Below are positions 54,037 to 64,000 of a stretch of DNA of 64,000 nucleotides, piece by piece (position 1 is the first letter of the stretch; every line of letters starts with the position of its first letter). A program made the translations under genes and the position numbers. The notes beneath the pieces were generated by a model. That model was not told the DNA's origin. It searched no databases and saw only the letters and a list, made by a program, of their open reading frames with translations. This DNA is from Symsagittifera roscoffensis. Taxonomy: Eukaryota > Xenacoelomorpha > Acoela > Convolutidae. The stretch spans positions 66,392,471 through 66,456,470 of the forward strand of contig NC_087063.1 in the NCBI RefSeq assembly GCF_963678635.1. Reading direction: 5' to 3'.

Positions 54037-54999
54037 TTATGAAGTGTGATGGTGTTTGAATATCTTGTTTTGTAAGATTCTGGTTCCATTGAGGTTTTCA
54101 TTATGTATGACTGTTGAATTTAAGCTGTTATTTTGTGTATCAGGTGAAAATGTATTATACTTCAATGGTGTTGCATCAATGGTTAATGGTACTACTTTTA
54201 CATAATCTCTGTGAAAAGATATTGTACTTATTGCTTGACTCGAGATAGCTTGTGGGATATTTAGAAATGCTGGATGAGACCATTCAGGGTCCCAAACGTT
54301 ATCTGATTGTTCTGAAAGAACAGTGTCGTCATTGGTATTTTGAGGTCTGAAATTTTTTCTTGCTTGTGAAATTAAATCTAAACTGTGGGTGAAATAATCA
54401 ATTATAAACCATGCTAAAATCTTTTGTAAATCATGTTTAGTGTTTTGTGAAACATCTTCTTTAGTGAAATTTTCGCGAATTATAGGTAGAAATGTTGAAA
54501 ATACTGTGATTTCATTTCGTACTTTTGTATGTTTGGATGTTTCGGTTGGTGATATACTTTGAACTTCTGTTTTTTCTAATATAGTTATATAACTATATAT
54601 TACTGCAAAAACTTTGTAAGTGAATATGGAGTTTGCTCTTTGTAAATTATGATATTGTATGCTTTTGATATATTCTATGAATACTTTTGAAAATTCTAGT
54701 TCAATATCGTCTGTTTGAATTACATATTTATGATGGACTGTATTTGGTGTGCTGAATTCTATGGTGTATATTCCATATTGTTGTGTTAGATTACATATGT
54801 CTTTCAAATAATGTTCAATATTTTGTCTTTCGCTTTTTACAACTGGAAATTCTGCTTTGCATGAGCTGATTCCTGGTTCAAACAAATTTACGAGTAAGTT
54901 CTTACAAAATCGTATTTCTCCTCTATCATCGAGTGAATCTATAAGAAAGGGAAAAACTGCTTCTTCATCTGGACTTTCGTCACTTTGAGTGTGGCTCAT
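54037..54999 (-). CDS. 320-residue N-terminal Gag-like ORF
   Basis: The first ORF of the element, with an intact ATG (MSHTQSDESPDEEAVF). It has an acidic start, a central helical Phe/Ile-rich domain with one or two amphipathic helices, and a polar C-terminus. Cys is scarce (three near the start) and no known motif was recognised. Its position suggests a matrix-like or N-terminal Gag domain, unusually long. Confidence 0.55.
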   Translation of the reverse strand: MSHTQSDESPDEEAVFPFLIDSLDDRGEIRFCKNLLVNLFEPGISSCKAEFPVVKSERQNIEHYLKDICNLTQQYGIYTIEFSTPNTVHHKYVIQTDDIELEFSKVFIEYIKSIQYHNLQRANSIFTYKVFAVIYSYITILEKTEVQSISPTETSKHTKVRNEITVFSTFLPIIRENFTKEDVSQNTKHDLQKILAWFIIDYFTHSLDLISQARKNFRPQNTNDDTVLSEQSDNVWDPEWSHPAFLNIPQAISSQAISTISFHRDYVKVVPLTIDATPLKYNTFSPDTQNNSLNSTVIHNENLNGTRILQNKIFKHHHTS

Positions 55000-55009
55000 T
55001 TTTTCGTTT

Positions 55010-56676
55010 GATGACTGTTAATATATAACTATCAATGTGTCTAATTGGTTGATTCCAATCATACAATGTGTACTGGTTTGGGTTTATATTGCTTTTTATT
55101 CTTCTTTTTCCTCTTTTTGATAAATTTGAAGTTGTTTCTGAGTCGGAAAAACATAATTGATCATGAATGGGACAATTTTTATTTATTGATTCTTTTAATT
55201 TGTATAGTTCGTCTAAACTGTTGGCTTCTGATTCAGAAAATGCGTTTCTATTTTAAAAGTCTTTTTTGTGTGATTTGTCTTTGTTTGTTTATAATTCTTC
55301 TTTTAATCGTTTGGCGTTTTGTTCTAATGTATCCAACTGTTTGTGTATGAGGAGTGATTACAAGATCGTATTTTTGCTTATCTATTTCACAATTGTGTAA
55401 AACGATTGTTTGTTTCTTTCCTAAATTTTTGAATGACATAAGGTTTAGGATGAGGGATGCAAGAAGTTGTTTGCTATTTCTATTTTCCTAGGCTGTTAGT
55501 CCTTACGATTTTTTGGTTAGCTTAACCTGGGTCTTTTTGTTCAGGGTTGGAGAGAAAAGTATATCGATTCCGGAGAATGTTTTTGTACTTTCTCCCTGGC
55601 TATTCTAAGTTAAGGTGTTAACTTACTTAATCTTACTCAGGGGTAGTGATTGTGTTCAAGGGTTGGAGAATAGTAAATCGATCCACAAGGTTCAGGTATA
55701 ATTAGAACGCAAGCAGTTCGTTAGATACTTTTTTAAACTTACTAAGTCTAAGATCTATCCTGGGTCTGATAAGAGGAGGGTTCATGTGAAGGATGAATAA
55801 CCGAAGTTCTTCACTGTTTATCTTAATTTGAATGGTTAGTTTTGTTTAAAAATTTCTATTAGTCCTGGGTCTTTTGAAAAGATTGGATAGTGAATCGACG
55901 TTTGAGGTCGTTAGAAACTTGCTAAGTGGAAGGGGGAGAACAAAAATGTTCTTTTAGATCCAAGGATAGGCCTTGATGATCAGGTTTTAAATTTAGTGAA
56001 ATAGAAAACTTATAAAGATCCAAGGATAAGCCTTGATGATCTGATTTTTAAGTTAAGTGAATTTAAGTTTAAAATGGTTTAAATTTATTCAATAAAAAGA
56101 TTTAGTTTTTCAATGATATTAGTGAGCTTATGATTGCTGTTATGTTTAGGTGATGAAGCTGGAACAACAAGATGATTTATGATTACTAACTATTTATTGT
56201 CACGCTACTAATTTTTATTTTTATTTTTCAATAAATATTTTTCAAATATGTTTCATATAATACTGCAGGAATTAGGAAAACGATCTGAGATCTTTTTATC
56301 AATCGTTATTGTACATTAGTAATTTTGTTTAGCGCCTGAACCGATCATGAAGTTTTTTTTTTCAAAATTTTATGTTTACAAATGAAAATCTAAATTAATT
56401 GCTAATAAGATTCTAAATATAAAAGTTTGTGTTTGCTTTTGCCGTACTACCAAAAACTAAATGGTAAGTTTCTACGTAGTCGTATATCGTCTCTTGTCCG
56501 AGGTCTTCTTCCAATACCGGGTAGTTCTAGTATTGTTCGGAGTATCGGCTCTGATCTATTGAGTCGTAGAGACATTTCAATTAAATTATTATCGTGTAAC
56601 ATTTTGAAATTGTTTTGTCTAAATTCTAATCTATTTTTCGTTAATTCTATGTTATTAAGGGCTTATTCGAGTTTTA
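55010..56676 (-). other. Leader of the 17.65-kb element, with repeated units
   Basis: This is the 1.7-kb non-coding leader. At 55,530-55,930 a GGGTTGGAGA..ATCGAT unit occurs about three times in degenerate form. At 55,960-56,060 a unit of about 65 bp (GATCCAAGGATA.GCCTTGATGATC) is duplicated. It could hold packaging or internal-initiation structure. Confidence 0.55.
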
Positions 56677-56687
56677 TGGTCGCACCA
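56677..56687 (-). promoter_or_regulatory. Primer-binding site of the 17.65-kb element
   Basis: The minus strand reads TGGTGCGACCA starting 2 nt after the 5' LTR. TGG complements a tRNA 3' CCA end. The tRNA species was not identified. Confidence 0.6.
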
Positions 56688-56689
56688 GA

Positions 56690-57099
56690 TGAGTTATGAC
56701 CGATGTGGTTAACTCATAGAGTAAATTCGGATAGGGTACACCGTCTGCTCGTCACGCTATCCTTTTTTCGGCCGGATAGATTCGTGCAACTTCCTAATCT
56801 AATACCGATCCTAATCTTACTCTTATATCTACTAGTCTCAGGGTGTTTAACTAGTCTCTGCTAGGCTCAATAGATCTAGAGTATACTGAATTATTGCAAC
56901 TGCTGAAGTTCTCTTGGAGAGGCAACTAAGTTCTAAGTTAAATTTAAATCTCTCTGGTGCTGAAATTACCAGTAATTTCAGCACTTACAAATAAGTGGGT
57001 TGTTAGTTAGATGGATTATGATTGGTTAATATTAAAAATTTTACAGTGGGAAAATATCCAATTTATCCAATTATAAAGTGTAGTTTAGATCAGGTTCCA
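56690..57099 (-). repeat. 5' LTR of the 17.65-kb element
   Basis: Same limits as the copy at 39,450, about 96 percent identical by eye. It is followed on the right by ATAT, matching the left flank of the other LTR. Confidence 0.9.
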
Positions 57100-57124
57100 A
57101 TATTGCAGATAGATCAAGTGAATT

Positions 57125-57850
57125 GACAATTTTTTGTAGTTTTTTTTGCAGATTTTCCTGCTCAAATCTGATTTATTTTGCCTAAATTCAAGATTTTTAA
57201 AAATATATATGGCTAAAAATGGAGTCATATCCAGGGGCGGATTTAGTGGGGGGGGGGAGGGGGGGTTTCGGACGCCTTTTCTCTTCAGGGATTCGACCCC
57301 CTGCCGATCGACCGCCAATAAATACTAATTTTGAGGGCGGAGCGCGCGCCGAAAAAACGCGAATTTTTTTGCCGACCGACCGCCAATAAATACTTTTTTT
57401 GAGGGCGGAGCGCGCACCGAAAAAACGCGAATTTTTGGTCAAAATTTTCCACAAATTGCCTAAAAACGCCTTTTTGGCATTTTTTTTTCAAAATAAGGTC
57501 GACAAAAGTTCGAAAATTTTTTGAAATCCTAGATCCGCCCCTGGTCATATCGATAAAGTTCCATGGTTTTTTTGCAGATTTTTGGGCGCAAAGTTTGATT
57601 TATTATGACCAAATCCGTGATTTTTAAAAAATATTATTTAGGCCCAAAATCTGTTTCTTATTGATAGCATTCGATGGTTTTATTGCACATTTTTGTGCTC
57701 AAAATTTGATTTATTTTGACCGAACGTGTGATTTTTTAACATAGTCTTGGACCAAATTCTGATTAAAATTCATGGTTTTCTGTGGTTTTTTATTGCATAT
57801 TTTTGGGCTCAAAATCTGACTGATGTTGGTGAAATTCTTCAAATTTTTTT
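57125..57850. repeat. Tandem array, unit about 105 bp, split by a MITE
   Basis: Degenerate units contain TTTTTTGCAGATTTTTGGGC, then TCAAA.TCTGATTTATTTTGACC and TGATTTTTAAAAA, at about 57,146, 57,575, 57,680 and 57,785. The hAT-type MITE sits within the first units. Confidence 0.65.
57232..57543 (+). mobile_element. hAT-type MITE, copy 2, with 8-bp TSD
   Basis: The ends CAGGGGCGGATTTAG and CTAGATCCGCCCCTG are inverted repeats. It is flanked by perfect GTCATATC 8-bp repeats (57,224-57,231 and 57,544-57,551). Internally, a unit of about 64 bp (CGACCGCCAATAAATACT, then GGGCGGAGCGCGC and AAAACGCGAATTTTT) is duplicated. It is related to copy 1 at 1,866, inverted. Confidence 0.9.
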
Positions 57851-60420
57851 AAACTTGTTTTGTGTTCTTTTCAAATTGAGAACACTTTCAGAAAGCATGT
57901 TTTGTGGCAGAAAAAATGATTTAAATTGATTTGAAATAGATATTGTTTTGAGATCAATATGTTTCAATACCTTGCAAAAACCCATTTGAACCAATTAAAA
58001 TCAATTTTCTAGATAAAATTATCTTTTATACCTTAAAAATCCTTTTAATCCACTCTATTTCAATTTGCTCATTTGAATGGGCTACCGTAAATGGTTTGTA
58101 TATTTCAATCTTAAGTTTGTCAGTGAACCCCTTTGGGTCGGTCTTCCGCCAGGATCACTTGAAGTGCCTTCGTTCTGTCTCAAGATATACCTTAACTCTC
58201 CCAGGCACTAGTTACCTTATTCTTCAGCCACTTTCGATAACATTTTTTCTTATGGACTTCTTTGCCAATAAACACAATCAAGAAAACAGCGTTATCTTTA
58301 ATCAAACGTCAGCATGGATCTCGCCGTGAGAAGAGTAACTTTTCTTAATGATCAAGCACCCCATCCAGCACACCTGTTTCTTGTCCCAGAGCATACACAG
58401 GTCGCTCTTCAAAAGGTACTACAGCACTTGCGCTAAGCAATGTCAAGGCCAACTTATGGTTTATGTTTATGCCCGCGCGTTGCTTCCACCACAGGTTTCC
58501 GATCACGGAGTTACCCTCGGGATTTTGACAGCAGTGTTTGGACTGTCAATAAAACTGAAACTACCTTTCGCATCACTCAAAAGTTTCTCCCCTAGTTTTT
58601 CCTCAAACTTTCCTCTTTTTCCATAGAATCAGTTTTCCAAGTTTTCTCGCTTTTGGTGCAAGTTGCGAGATTTTTTTAAAGTGCTTCACACGTCGTTGCT
58701 TCACATTTTTTTCATTGAAAAGCATTTTTCGGCTCTTAGTTGACCCCCAACCCTTTCCTTTGCATCATTCCTGGCCAAGATACAATACTCACAGCGGTGA
58801 TCAGTTTGTGGGTGAACTCCAGAAGCTCAATGGGCTAAAGATTGCAGGTCATTGAATAGAACCAAAGGATGACGACAAGTTCACAATTGTACCTCCGTGA
58901 CAAGCCGCAAGAATCTGCATATCACTTTTCTCTTTTCCATTCATTTCGTCAAGCCAAACAGCAAGGACCTTATCTTGAGTTACCTGTGAAATTCTTACTT
59001 CAATCTTGTGAAATGCTCATTTGAGATATTCGGCGCCCTTCCAATCCGCCTTCAAACTAAAAGAGTAACCGTTGTACAAGTAATTCCTTGGCCGTTGCCA
59101 CTTTATCCGATGTTTCACCAAAGACAGTCTGATGAAAGATTAACTTGTGAATCAACGTCAGTCACTCAAGTTTTCAGTTTTTTTTTCGGCACTAGTCTGA
59201 TTTTCTCGATATTCCGTTGACTCATGCCTGCATTAGGGTGTGGGATTTCCAAAAAAACCGCTGTTTCCCTCGACTTGTCCTAATGATCTTGATATACAGG
59301 CTACTCTCTAAGCATTTTTTAGAATCAGGACCAATTTCCTATTGAGGTTTTTTTAACATGCATGTTCATTGACATCGACTCCCCTGCTATTTCGAAATTG
59401 AAATAGGCTACTCCTGTCTCCGTGCTTAAGAAAAGGTTGCCGGTACTTTGCTCGATTTGTGACATTTACTGGTTTTCGCAATTTTTCGATGTCCTCGAGT
59501 CTTCTGCTATCAAGAGATCACTACGAATAACATGAATACACCTATTTAATCATTTTGCGTGGCTTTTTAGAGTCATCTTTGTTTCCTTTCCAATGATTTT
59601 ATACCTAACCAGTACAATTATTATGACTTTCAGCTCCGTAAACTCAATTTTTGCAGTGGCCTGAAAGCAGCTGAGGATCATTGTACCTGCAATGGCCAGT
59701 ATTAGCCACCTCAGGAGCACATAGCATCCCCCCCCCTCCGGATAGGCATAAACTTGCATCATACTCCAGCTATATAATCGATCAGGACTTCATGAAGCAT
59801 CGGGGATTCATTTCCGAAGTTCATCATTTTTGGACCTAAGATCCTCCAGAATCACGCATGCCAGTAGCCAAGACAACATGAACTAGCCCTTCATTCTTAA
59901 GATCGGATTTGCCACGAGGCACGTTGCCGACGATCGTGCACTCATTTTTTCTCAAAGAGCTCTTTCAACAAGAATTGTTCGTGTATAGCCACTTGTTTCT
60001 ACCGCTCTCCCCGTGGTTGATCTCCAGCGTTTGCCGTAGGTTCACACCGCGACCTCTTTTGCCATTCTTTTGGCCAATCGCCTGAGCAGATCTCAAGTTA
60101 CTTGCCTTGTCACTAATGCGATCCACCAAGTTCAAATCGTGTTTTTCTTGAGGTTTTTCCCAACAAAAGTTCAGTGGCCTCTTTTCTCAAGTTCTGGCAG
60201 GGATTAGAAGGCCACTCGAAATTAACGTATATTTCCCAAGTTCGATCTTATGCGGTACAAACTCACTGCAAAAAGTTAAACTTAAAAGAGTCCGGGCAAT
60301 CAAACTTGGTAAAAACGGTGAAATTTGAAACCTCCGGAATTTTTATTTGAGAGAATCAAATCCGTTTAAAGGACGGACGCAGTACTTTTCTATTGCGATA
60401 TCCAAAAACCAAAGAATACT
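57850..60420. other. No recognised gene
   Basis: This is less AT-rich than its surroundings (about 58,100-60,300). It has several short frames (58,096-58,329, 58,348-58,626, 59,008-59,220) without recognisable domains or joining splice sites. It could hold old coding relics or UTR, but I cannot support a gene. Confidence 0.35.
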
Positions 60421-60429
60421 TGTGCTCGG

Positions 60430-61060
60430 TGTGATTTTTTTCCTTCTCCAGACATATTTTGACTTTTAAATAGCCGTTTTGAAGTTTGGGTTTCTTGTAC
60501 CATTCGAAAGGCTAATGACGCCTTGAGCTCAAATTTAAACATTTTTTTTCACCGGTAGAATCGACTGATTTTTTTGTAAAGTTATTTATAGTTGTTTGAA
60601 AATGGCCAGTTTAGAACAATTAACTTTTGTTAGTTTCGTTCTAATACCACGAGAAATCAAATCGTTGCAGTTTGAAATAATAGGCAAGCCAAGATATTTC
60701 GCCTGTGATTATTTATGGGGGTTTAAAATTGTCATTTTGACCAATTTGGGACAATTAACGCGAGATATATTTCGCGCTATTAACACGTAAGCGGAGATTT
60801 AATCCGTCTCAAAAATCATTCCAAATTGGTCGAAAGCAGCTTTTTTCGCCACAAGTGCTTTGTTACTAGGAGCTAAATTTATCACTTTGTACTTTATATG
60901 GCGTGAGGGAGAATGATTTTAAAAAGCTTCAAACTTTTATATATTTTTTTCATTTTATTACATTTGTTTTTTTTTCATGTTGTTACTGCTCCATAGACCC
61001 TAAAAGGCAGTCGGACTTTCAAGGCACTGATACAACACCCTGATACGAGTAGGATTGTTT
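60430..61060 (-). repeat. Dispersed repeat family D, copy 3 (reverse)
   Basis: On the minus strand this matches 3,760-4,250: TATGGAGCAGTAACAAC, CGCCATATAAA, GGATTAAATCTCCGCTTA, the GCGCGAAATATATC core and GAAATATCTTGGC. It is the longest copy with 3,760. Confidence 0.65.
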
Positions 61061-61389
61061 GCTTTTGTTGGTTGTTAAAAACTAGTCGCCCTGCCTTACT
61101 CGGCTTAATTTGATTCATATTGAATTAAGGCAAACTGTTTGGATTTTTCAATGACTTCCTAGACGTTGATTACATCACGTTTTATTTTGAGGAGGAAAAT
61201 TTCCGAAAAAAAATATTTCCAATTATTTTCCAAAATTTTATTAATTTTTATGTTTGTTTTAAGGCGCCCTTTTTCTGCATCTCATGGGGAAGTCAAACGG
61301 ATCAATCAAGGTTTTGCCCTGATACGAACAGTGCCGTGTATTTTGATTCCTAAATGCCGGTAAATTAGCTAGAAGGCAAGTGTTAGAAA

Positions 61390-61850
61390 TGACAATTCGA
61401 GTCCGATAGTCCGAAATTTTAATAGTCCGACTTTCGAAAAAATTTATAAAATAAACATTTTACGATGGTATTTTTTATTCAGCCAAACTTCGAACTAAAC
61501 CATTTTGAATAATTGTTCCCATTTGAAAAAAATATAATTGCCGTGCACTCAGTTTTAAAATAAAATTTTAGGAGAGCTGAAAAATTGCAATTTTTTGGCC
61601 GATTTGCAAATAAAAATGAACTGCGATGTGTTGAATTTATATAGCCCAATTTAGTTACAAATACGATATTTGTTCCGACTTTTGAGGAGAGTGCACAATA
61701 TTCACGCTGGGTGTTTTTGTTGTTCAGTTATTTTTCAACCTGTTAACTAGGCGTTTTTGACGAAATTTCTTATACCATGTGAGAAATATTGTTATTAAAG
61801 GCTCAATTTTAAAAAGATATATCGCCTGTGATCATTTTTTGTACAAAAGC
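61390..61850 (-). repeat. Dispersed repeat family D, copy 4 (reverse, partial)
   Basis: On the minus strand, 61,718-61,850 matches 4,110-4,250 (AAAAAATGATCACAGGCGATATATC and so on). A GTCCGAAATTTTAATAGTCCGACTTT block lies at 61,408. It corresponds to the end of the family missing from other copies. Confidence 0.5.
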
Positions 61851-62353
61851 GCGCGGTTGCAAATAGCTAATATAATTAAAGATACTAAAATTCTTAAGGC
61901 TAAAAAAGTTGGGGGCAAAAGCGGACCTGGACAAAGAAGTCGAGTCAGTGATGATAACGGCGCCTCCGAGTAGAGTAGTAAGGCCTAGGAAGAGGAAACG
62001 GGAGGTAGAAGAGGCAAATATTCGGCGGATGCGGTTTCAGAGAAGAACGTGAAAAGTGCGATATATTGGGTAGTTATAACACGCGTAAGAAGAGAATTAA
62101 TGTGTTGAAAAATGAATTGAGGCCAGCAATTTAATCCTTTCATCACGGGTTGAGATGCTGAACACACCCTTAGTGTTTTACATAGGGATAAAATGAAAAA
62201 AAAAATCAAAAAATTATTTTTTCATTTTGTTTTGTCAATTATTCAACCAAAAAAATTTTCAATTGGCCTTAAGTGCAGTCGGATCATTCAATTCTTTGCG
62301 CTGATATACGAGCAATCTTTTTATACGATTAGTTTCATTTAGAACCTCATTCC

Positions 62354-62455
62354 ATGAAATTTATTTGTTCAATTACGCCAAATGCTTTGAAATTTATTTG
62401 TTCAATTACGCCAAATGCTTTGAAATTTATTTGTTCAATTACGCCAAATTTTTTG
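62354..62455 (+). repeat. Three 33-bp tandem units
   Basis: The unit GAAATTTATTTGTTCAATTA, then CGCCAAATGCTTT, is repeated three times with changes only in the last. In one frame it encodes an 11-residue repeat, but nothing suggests a real protein. Confidence 0.8.
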
Positions 62456-62988
62456 AAATATTTTAGAACCGGATGTTCAACAAACCGCATATCTAGAAAT
62501 CACCATTTCGTAAAGCCAAAATTGCATCGAAATTACGGAAAAAGTTTCAGAATTACGTAACAATTGTATAAAACAATGACAATCTGTTGTTATAATGCAT
62601 AATAAAATCAATTTTTGGCTGGTTGGAATGGTAAATTTATTTTTGGTTTGTTGAACCTTCGGCTTGTTGGCCGGCCTATCACAATCTTATATGTTGCAAT
62701 TTTAGGCGATTTCATGTCGCGACCGTTTTAGCGAGATTTTGAGAGTTGCGGTTTTCTGCGAGTCTAAACCTGGCGGAGATGATGATTTTAGGTCGCACGA
62801 TGAACGCAAATCGCGCGACCGTATTCGATCGCGACATCAGTCGCAGACTTCGGTCCATGTAACAGAAATAAAAACTCAACAAACCAAAAGAAGATGTAAG
62901 TTTTGCCGCTGCAACCAAATGCACACTTCATTCGTTTCGCGGCGATTGCTTTGTCGACAATTTCACTGTGAGTGATGAAGAACCTTTC

Positions 62989-63181
62989 GAGGCCAAACTG
63001 TGCACTGGATAGGTACACTATTTGGTGTTTTTAAGTTTCTGGAATCCAGAGGCAAGTTGTACGTATTTTAAAAATTTGTCGTAACGATCCAAGATTTCAA
63101 AGAACAAGAATAACAAAGTGGGCGTCCTGGTTGCGCAATCCGCTTACAATTCACAAAATACACATTTTGGCTCCGTAATTA
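62989..63181. repeat. Diverged copy of the TACGAGGCC MITE
   Basis: It starts TTCGAGGCCAAACTGTGCA and ends TTTTGGCTCCGTAATT, resembling the ends of the element at 38,685. The middle is different or diverged. Confidence 0.5.
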
Positions 63182-63439
63182 AAAAGAGAAACAATATTGG
63201 AAAACTGGGAGGTGTCTGCAGGTTTGCCAAACCAAAAATCATTGTTGTGTGATGTAAGTGTATGTCAACACTTCAAATAATACTGCTGAAAAGTATATAG
63301 GCAAACAAAAGACGCGCAGCGCAGTATGACCATATAGGCCCGTAAAAACTAAAAAAATCATTAAACGTGTCTATTACATTTTTTGACTACAGAGCTGATT
63401 TAAATTATCCGGACAAAATGAAAAAAACTTGAAACTTCA

Positions 63440-63580
63440 AAATCAAAGATTTTGTATATTTAGCAATATATATGAGTAACCGAATTGGATTAATTTTCCT
63501 TTTTTCATAGAAAATGACTGCGCACAGGCCCTCTTTATCTGCAGAATATATATATATTGCTAAATAAACAAAATCTGATT
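63440..63580. repeat. Short inverted repeat, arms about 26 bp
   Basis: AGATTTTGTATATTTAGCAA near 63,448 and TTGCTAAATAAACAAAATCT near 63,558 are imperfect reverse complements with (AT)n inside the arms. It may be a small MITE or a hairpin. Confidence 0.6.
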
Positions 63581-63814
63581 TATGACTTGTACTCTAAAAC
63601 TCAAACAAAAGTCACACCGATTTTGAAAAGAAAACTGAAAATAAACATTTCGTTTTTCCGAAAAGTGTTGGAATAATTTTAAAATTCTTTGTATTATGAT
63701 TACTTATTGGGAATAAAAAATAAAAAAAACTTATTGCGTTTTAAGCAAAAATACAGATTCAATCATCTATGATCTAAGCTGCAAGAATCATTTTTTGGGA
63801 TCAATTGAGCAATC

Positions 63815-63851
63815 CCCCCCCATTCTAGCTTGGGCGGGGGGGGGGGGGGGA
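63815..63851. repeat. C-run and G-homopolymer
   Basis: A short C-run is followed by a G-run of about 17 bases. Similar C/G runs occur at 2,157, 3,904 and 57,250. Their exact lengths are unreliable in assemblies. Confidence 0.6.
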
Positions 63852-64000
63852 TAAAGCACAATAGGTTCTTGAGACATGTTTATAAACACTTACACTTGAA
63901 AAAAGTTTGGATGATATGAAATCATAAACAGATTCTCCAACGAATGAGGGAGGCCAAAATTTACAATACCAAAGCTCAAAAATTACAATCAAATTGAAAA

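Larger units (their letters stand above)
39450..57099 (-). mobile_element. 17.65-kb LTR retrotransposon with envelope-like and extra ORFs
   Basis: Two direct 410-bp repeats (39,450-39,859 and 56,690-57,099) differ at about 16 sites and, read on the minus strand, have TG..CA ends. The element is flanked by ATAT on both sides, a 4-bp target duplication. A primer-binding site follows the 5' LTR by 2 nt. Coding order on the minus strand is Gag, zinc knuckle, protease, RT, RNase H, integrase with GPY module, Pro-rich ORF, envelope-like protein, then a further ORF. At 17.65 kb it is about three times the usual Ty3-type length. Most frames are interrupted by single-base shifts. Confidence 0.9.

Noticed and set aside
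58096-59220. Three plus-strand frames of 70-92 codons
   Set aside because: No domain, no consistent splice sites and no mutual phase. They may be relics, but I cannot support a gene.
62354-62560. 68-codon ORF with an 11-residue repeat
   Set aside because: The repeat arises because the DNA unit is 33 bp; outside the array there is no sign of coding selection.

Overview
This is a stretch of low-GC animal nuclear DNA, most likely from a soft-bodied invertebrate. The left 5.4 kb holds spliced exons of a host gene. Nearly everything else is transposable elements: PHD-finger reverse transcriptase (RT) elements with a restriction-like endonuclease (RLE), a Penelope-like element, two LTR retrotransposons, an apurinic-type non-LTR relic and several families of short inverted-repeat elements. 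I see no bacterial gene structure, rRNA, complete tRNA or CRISPR array. The mix of elements suggests an aquatic invertebrate such as a cnidarian, sponge or mollusc, but the species cannot be fixed from this sequence.

Region by region. 1-5,570 (minus strand): seven exons, plus one possible microexon, of one disordered Pro/Ser/Gln-rich protein. All seven join in phase. One exon has a pattern I associate with the N-terminal part of translation factor eIF4G, and the gene runs off the left edge. Its introns carry a 449-bp near-perfect palindrome, a hAT-type MITE with an 8-bp target duplication and one copy of a dispersed repeat. 6,590-11,170: an old LTR fragment (minus strand) split by an RLE-type RT element with an intact 1,035-codon ORF; the element's 5' junction is an inverted duplication of the target. 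11,165-16,930: three broken pieces (P, Q, R) of a second PHD-RT-RLE family, two of them sharing a nearly identical stretch. 16,925-28,340: a Penelope-like element split by a 9.8-kb Ty3-type LTR retrotransposon. 28,480-33,450: a decayed non-LTR element with a 2A-like motif, then a decayed BEL/Pao-like integrase region on the minus strand. 34,420-39,000: short inverted-repeat elements and an RT relic.

39,450-57,099: a 17.65-kb LTR retrotransposon on the minus strand with 410-bp LTRs, TG..CA ends and a 4-bp target duplication (ATAT). In order it encodes a long Gag, zinc knuckle, protease, RT, RNase H, a shortened integrase with a GPY module, a Pro/Ser/Gln-rich ORF, an envelope-like glycoprotein and a further unknown ORF. 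This is the most unusual part of the window. 57,100-64,000: a tandem array interrupted by a second hAT-type MITE, mostly unassignable DNA, and more repeat copies.

The elements do not form one pathway. They are layers of insertion whose order can be read: the LTR element is younger than the Penelope-like element, the 1,035-codon RT element is younger than the LTR fragment it splits, and the second hAT-type MITE is younger than its tandem array. Many ORFs are broken by single-base shifts, some in homopolymers, so decay and assembly error cannot be fully separated.
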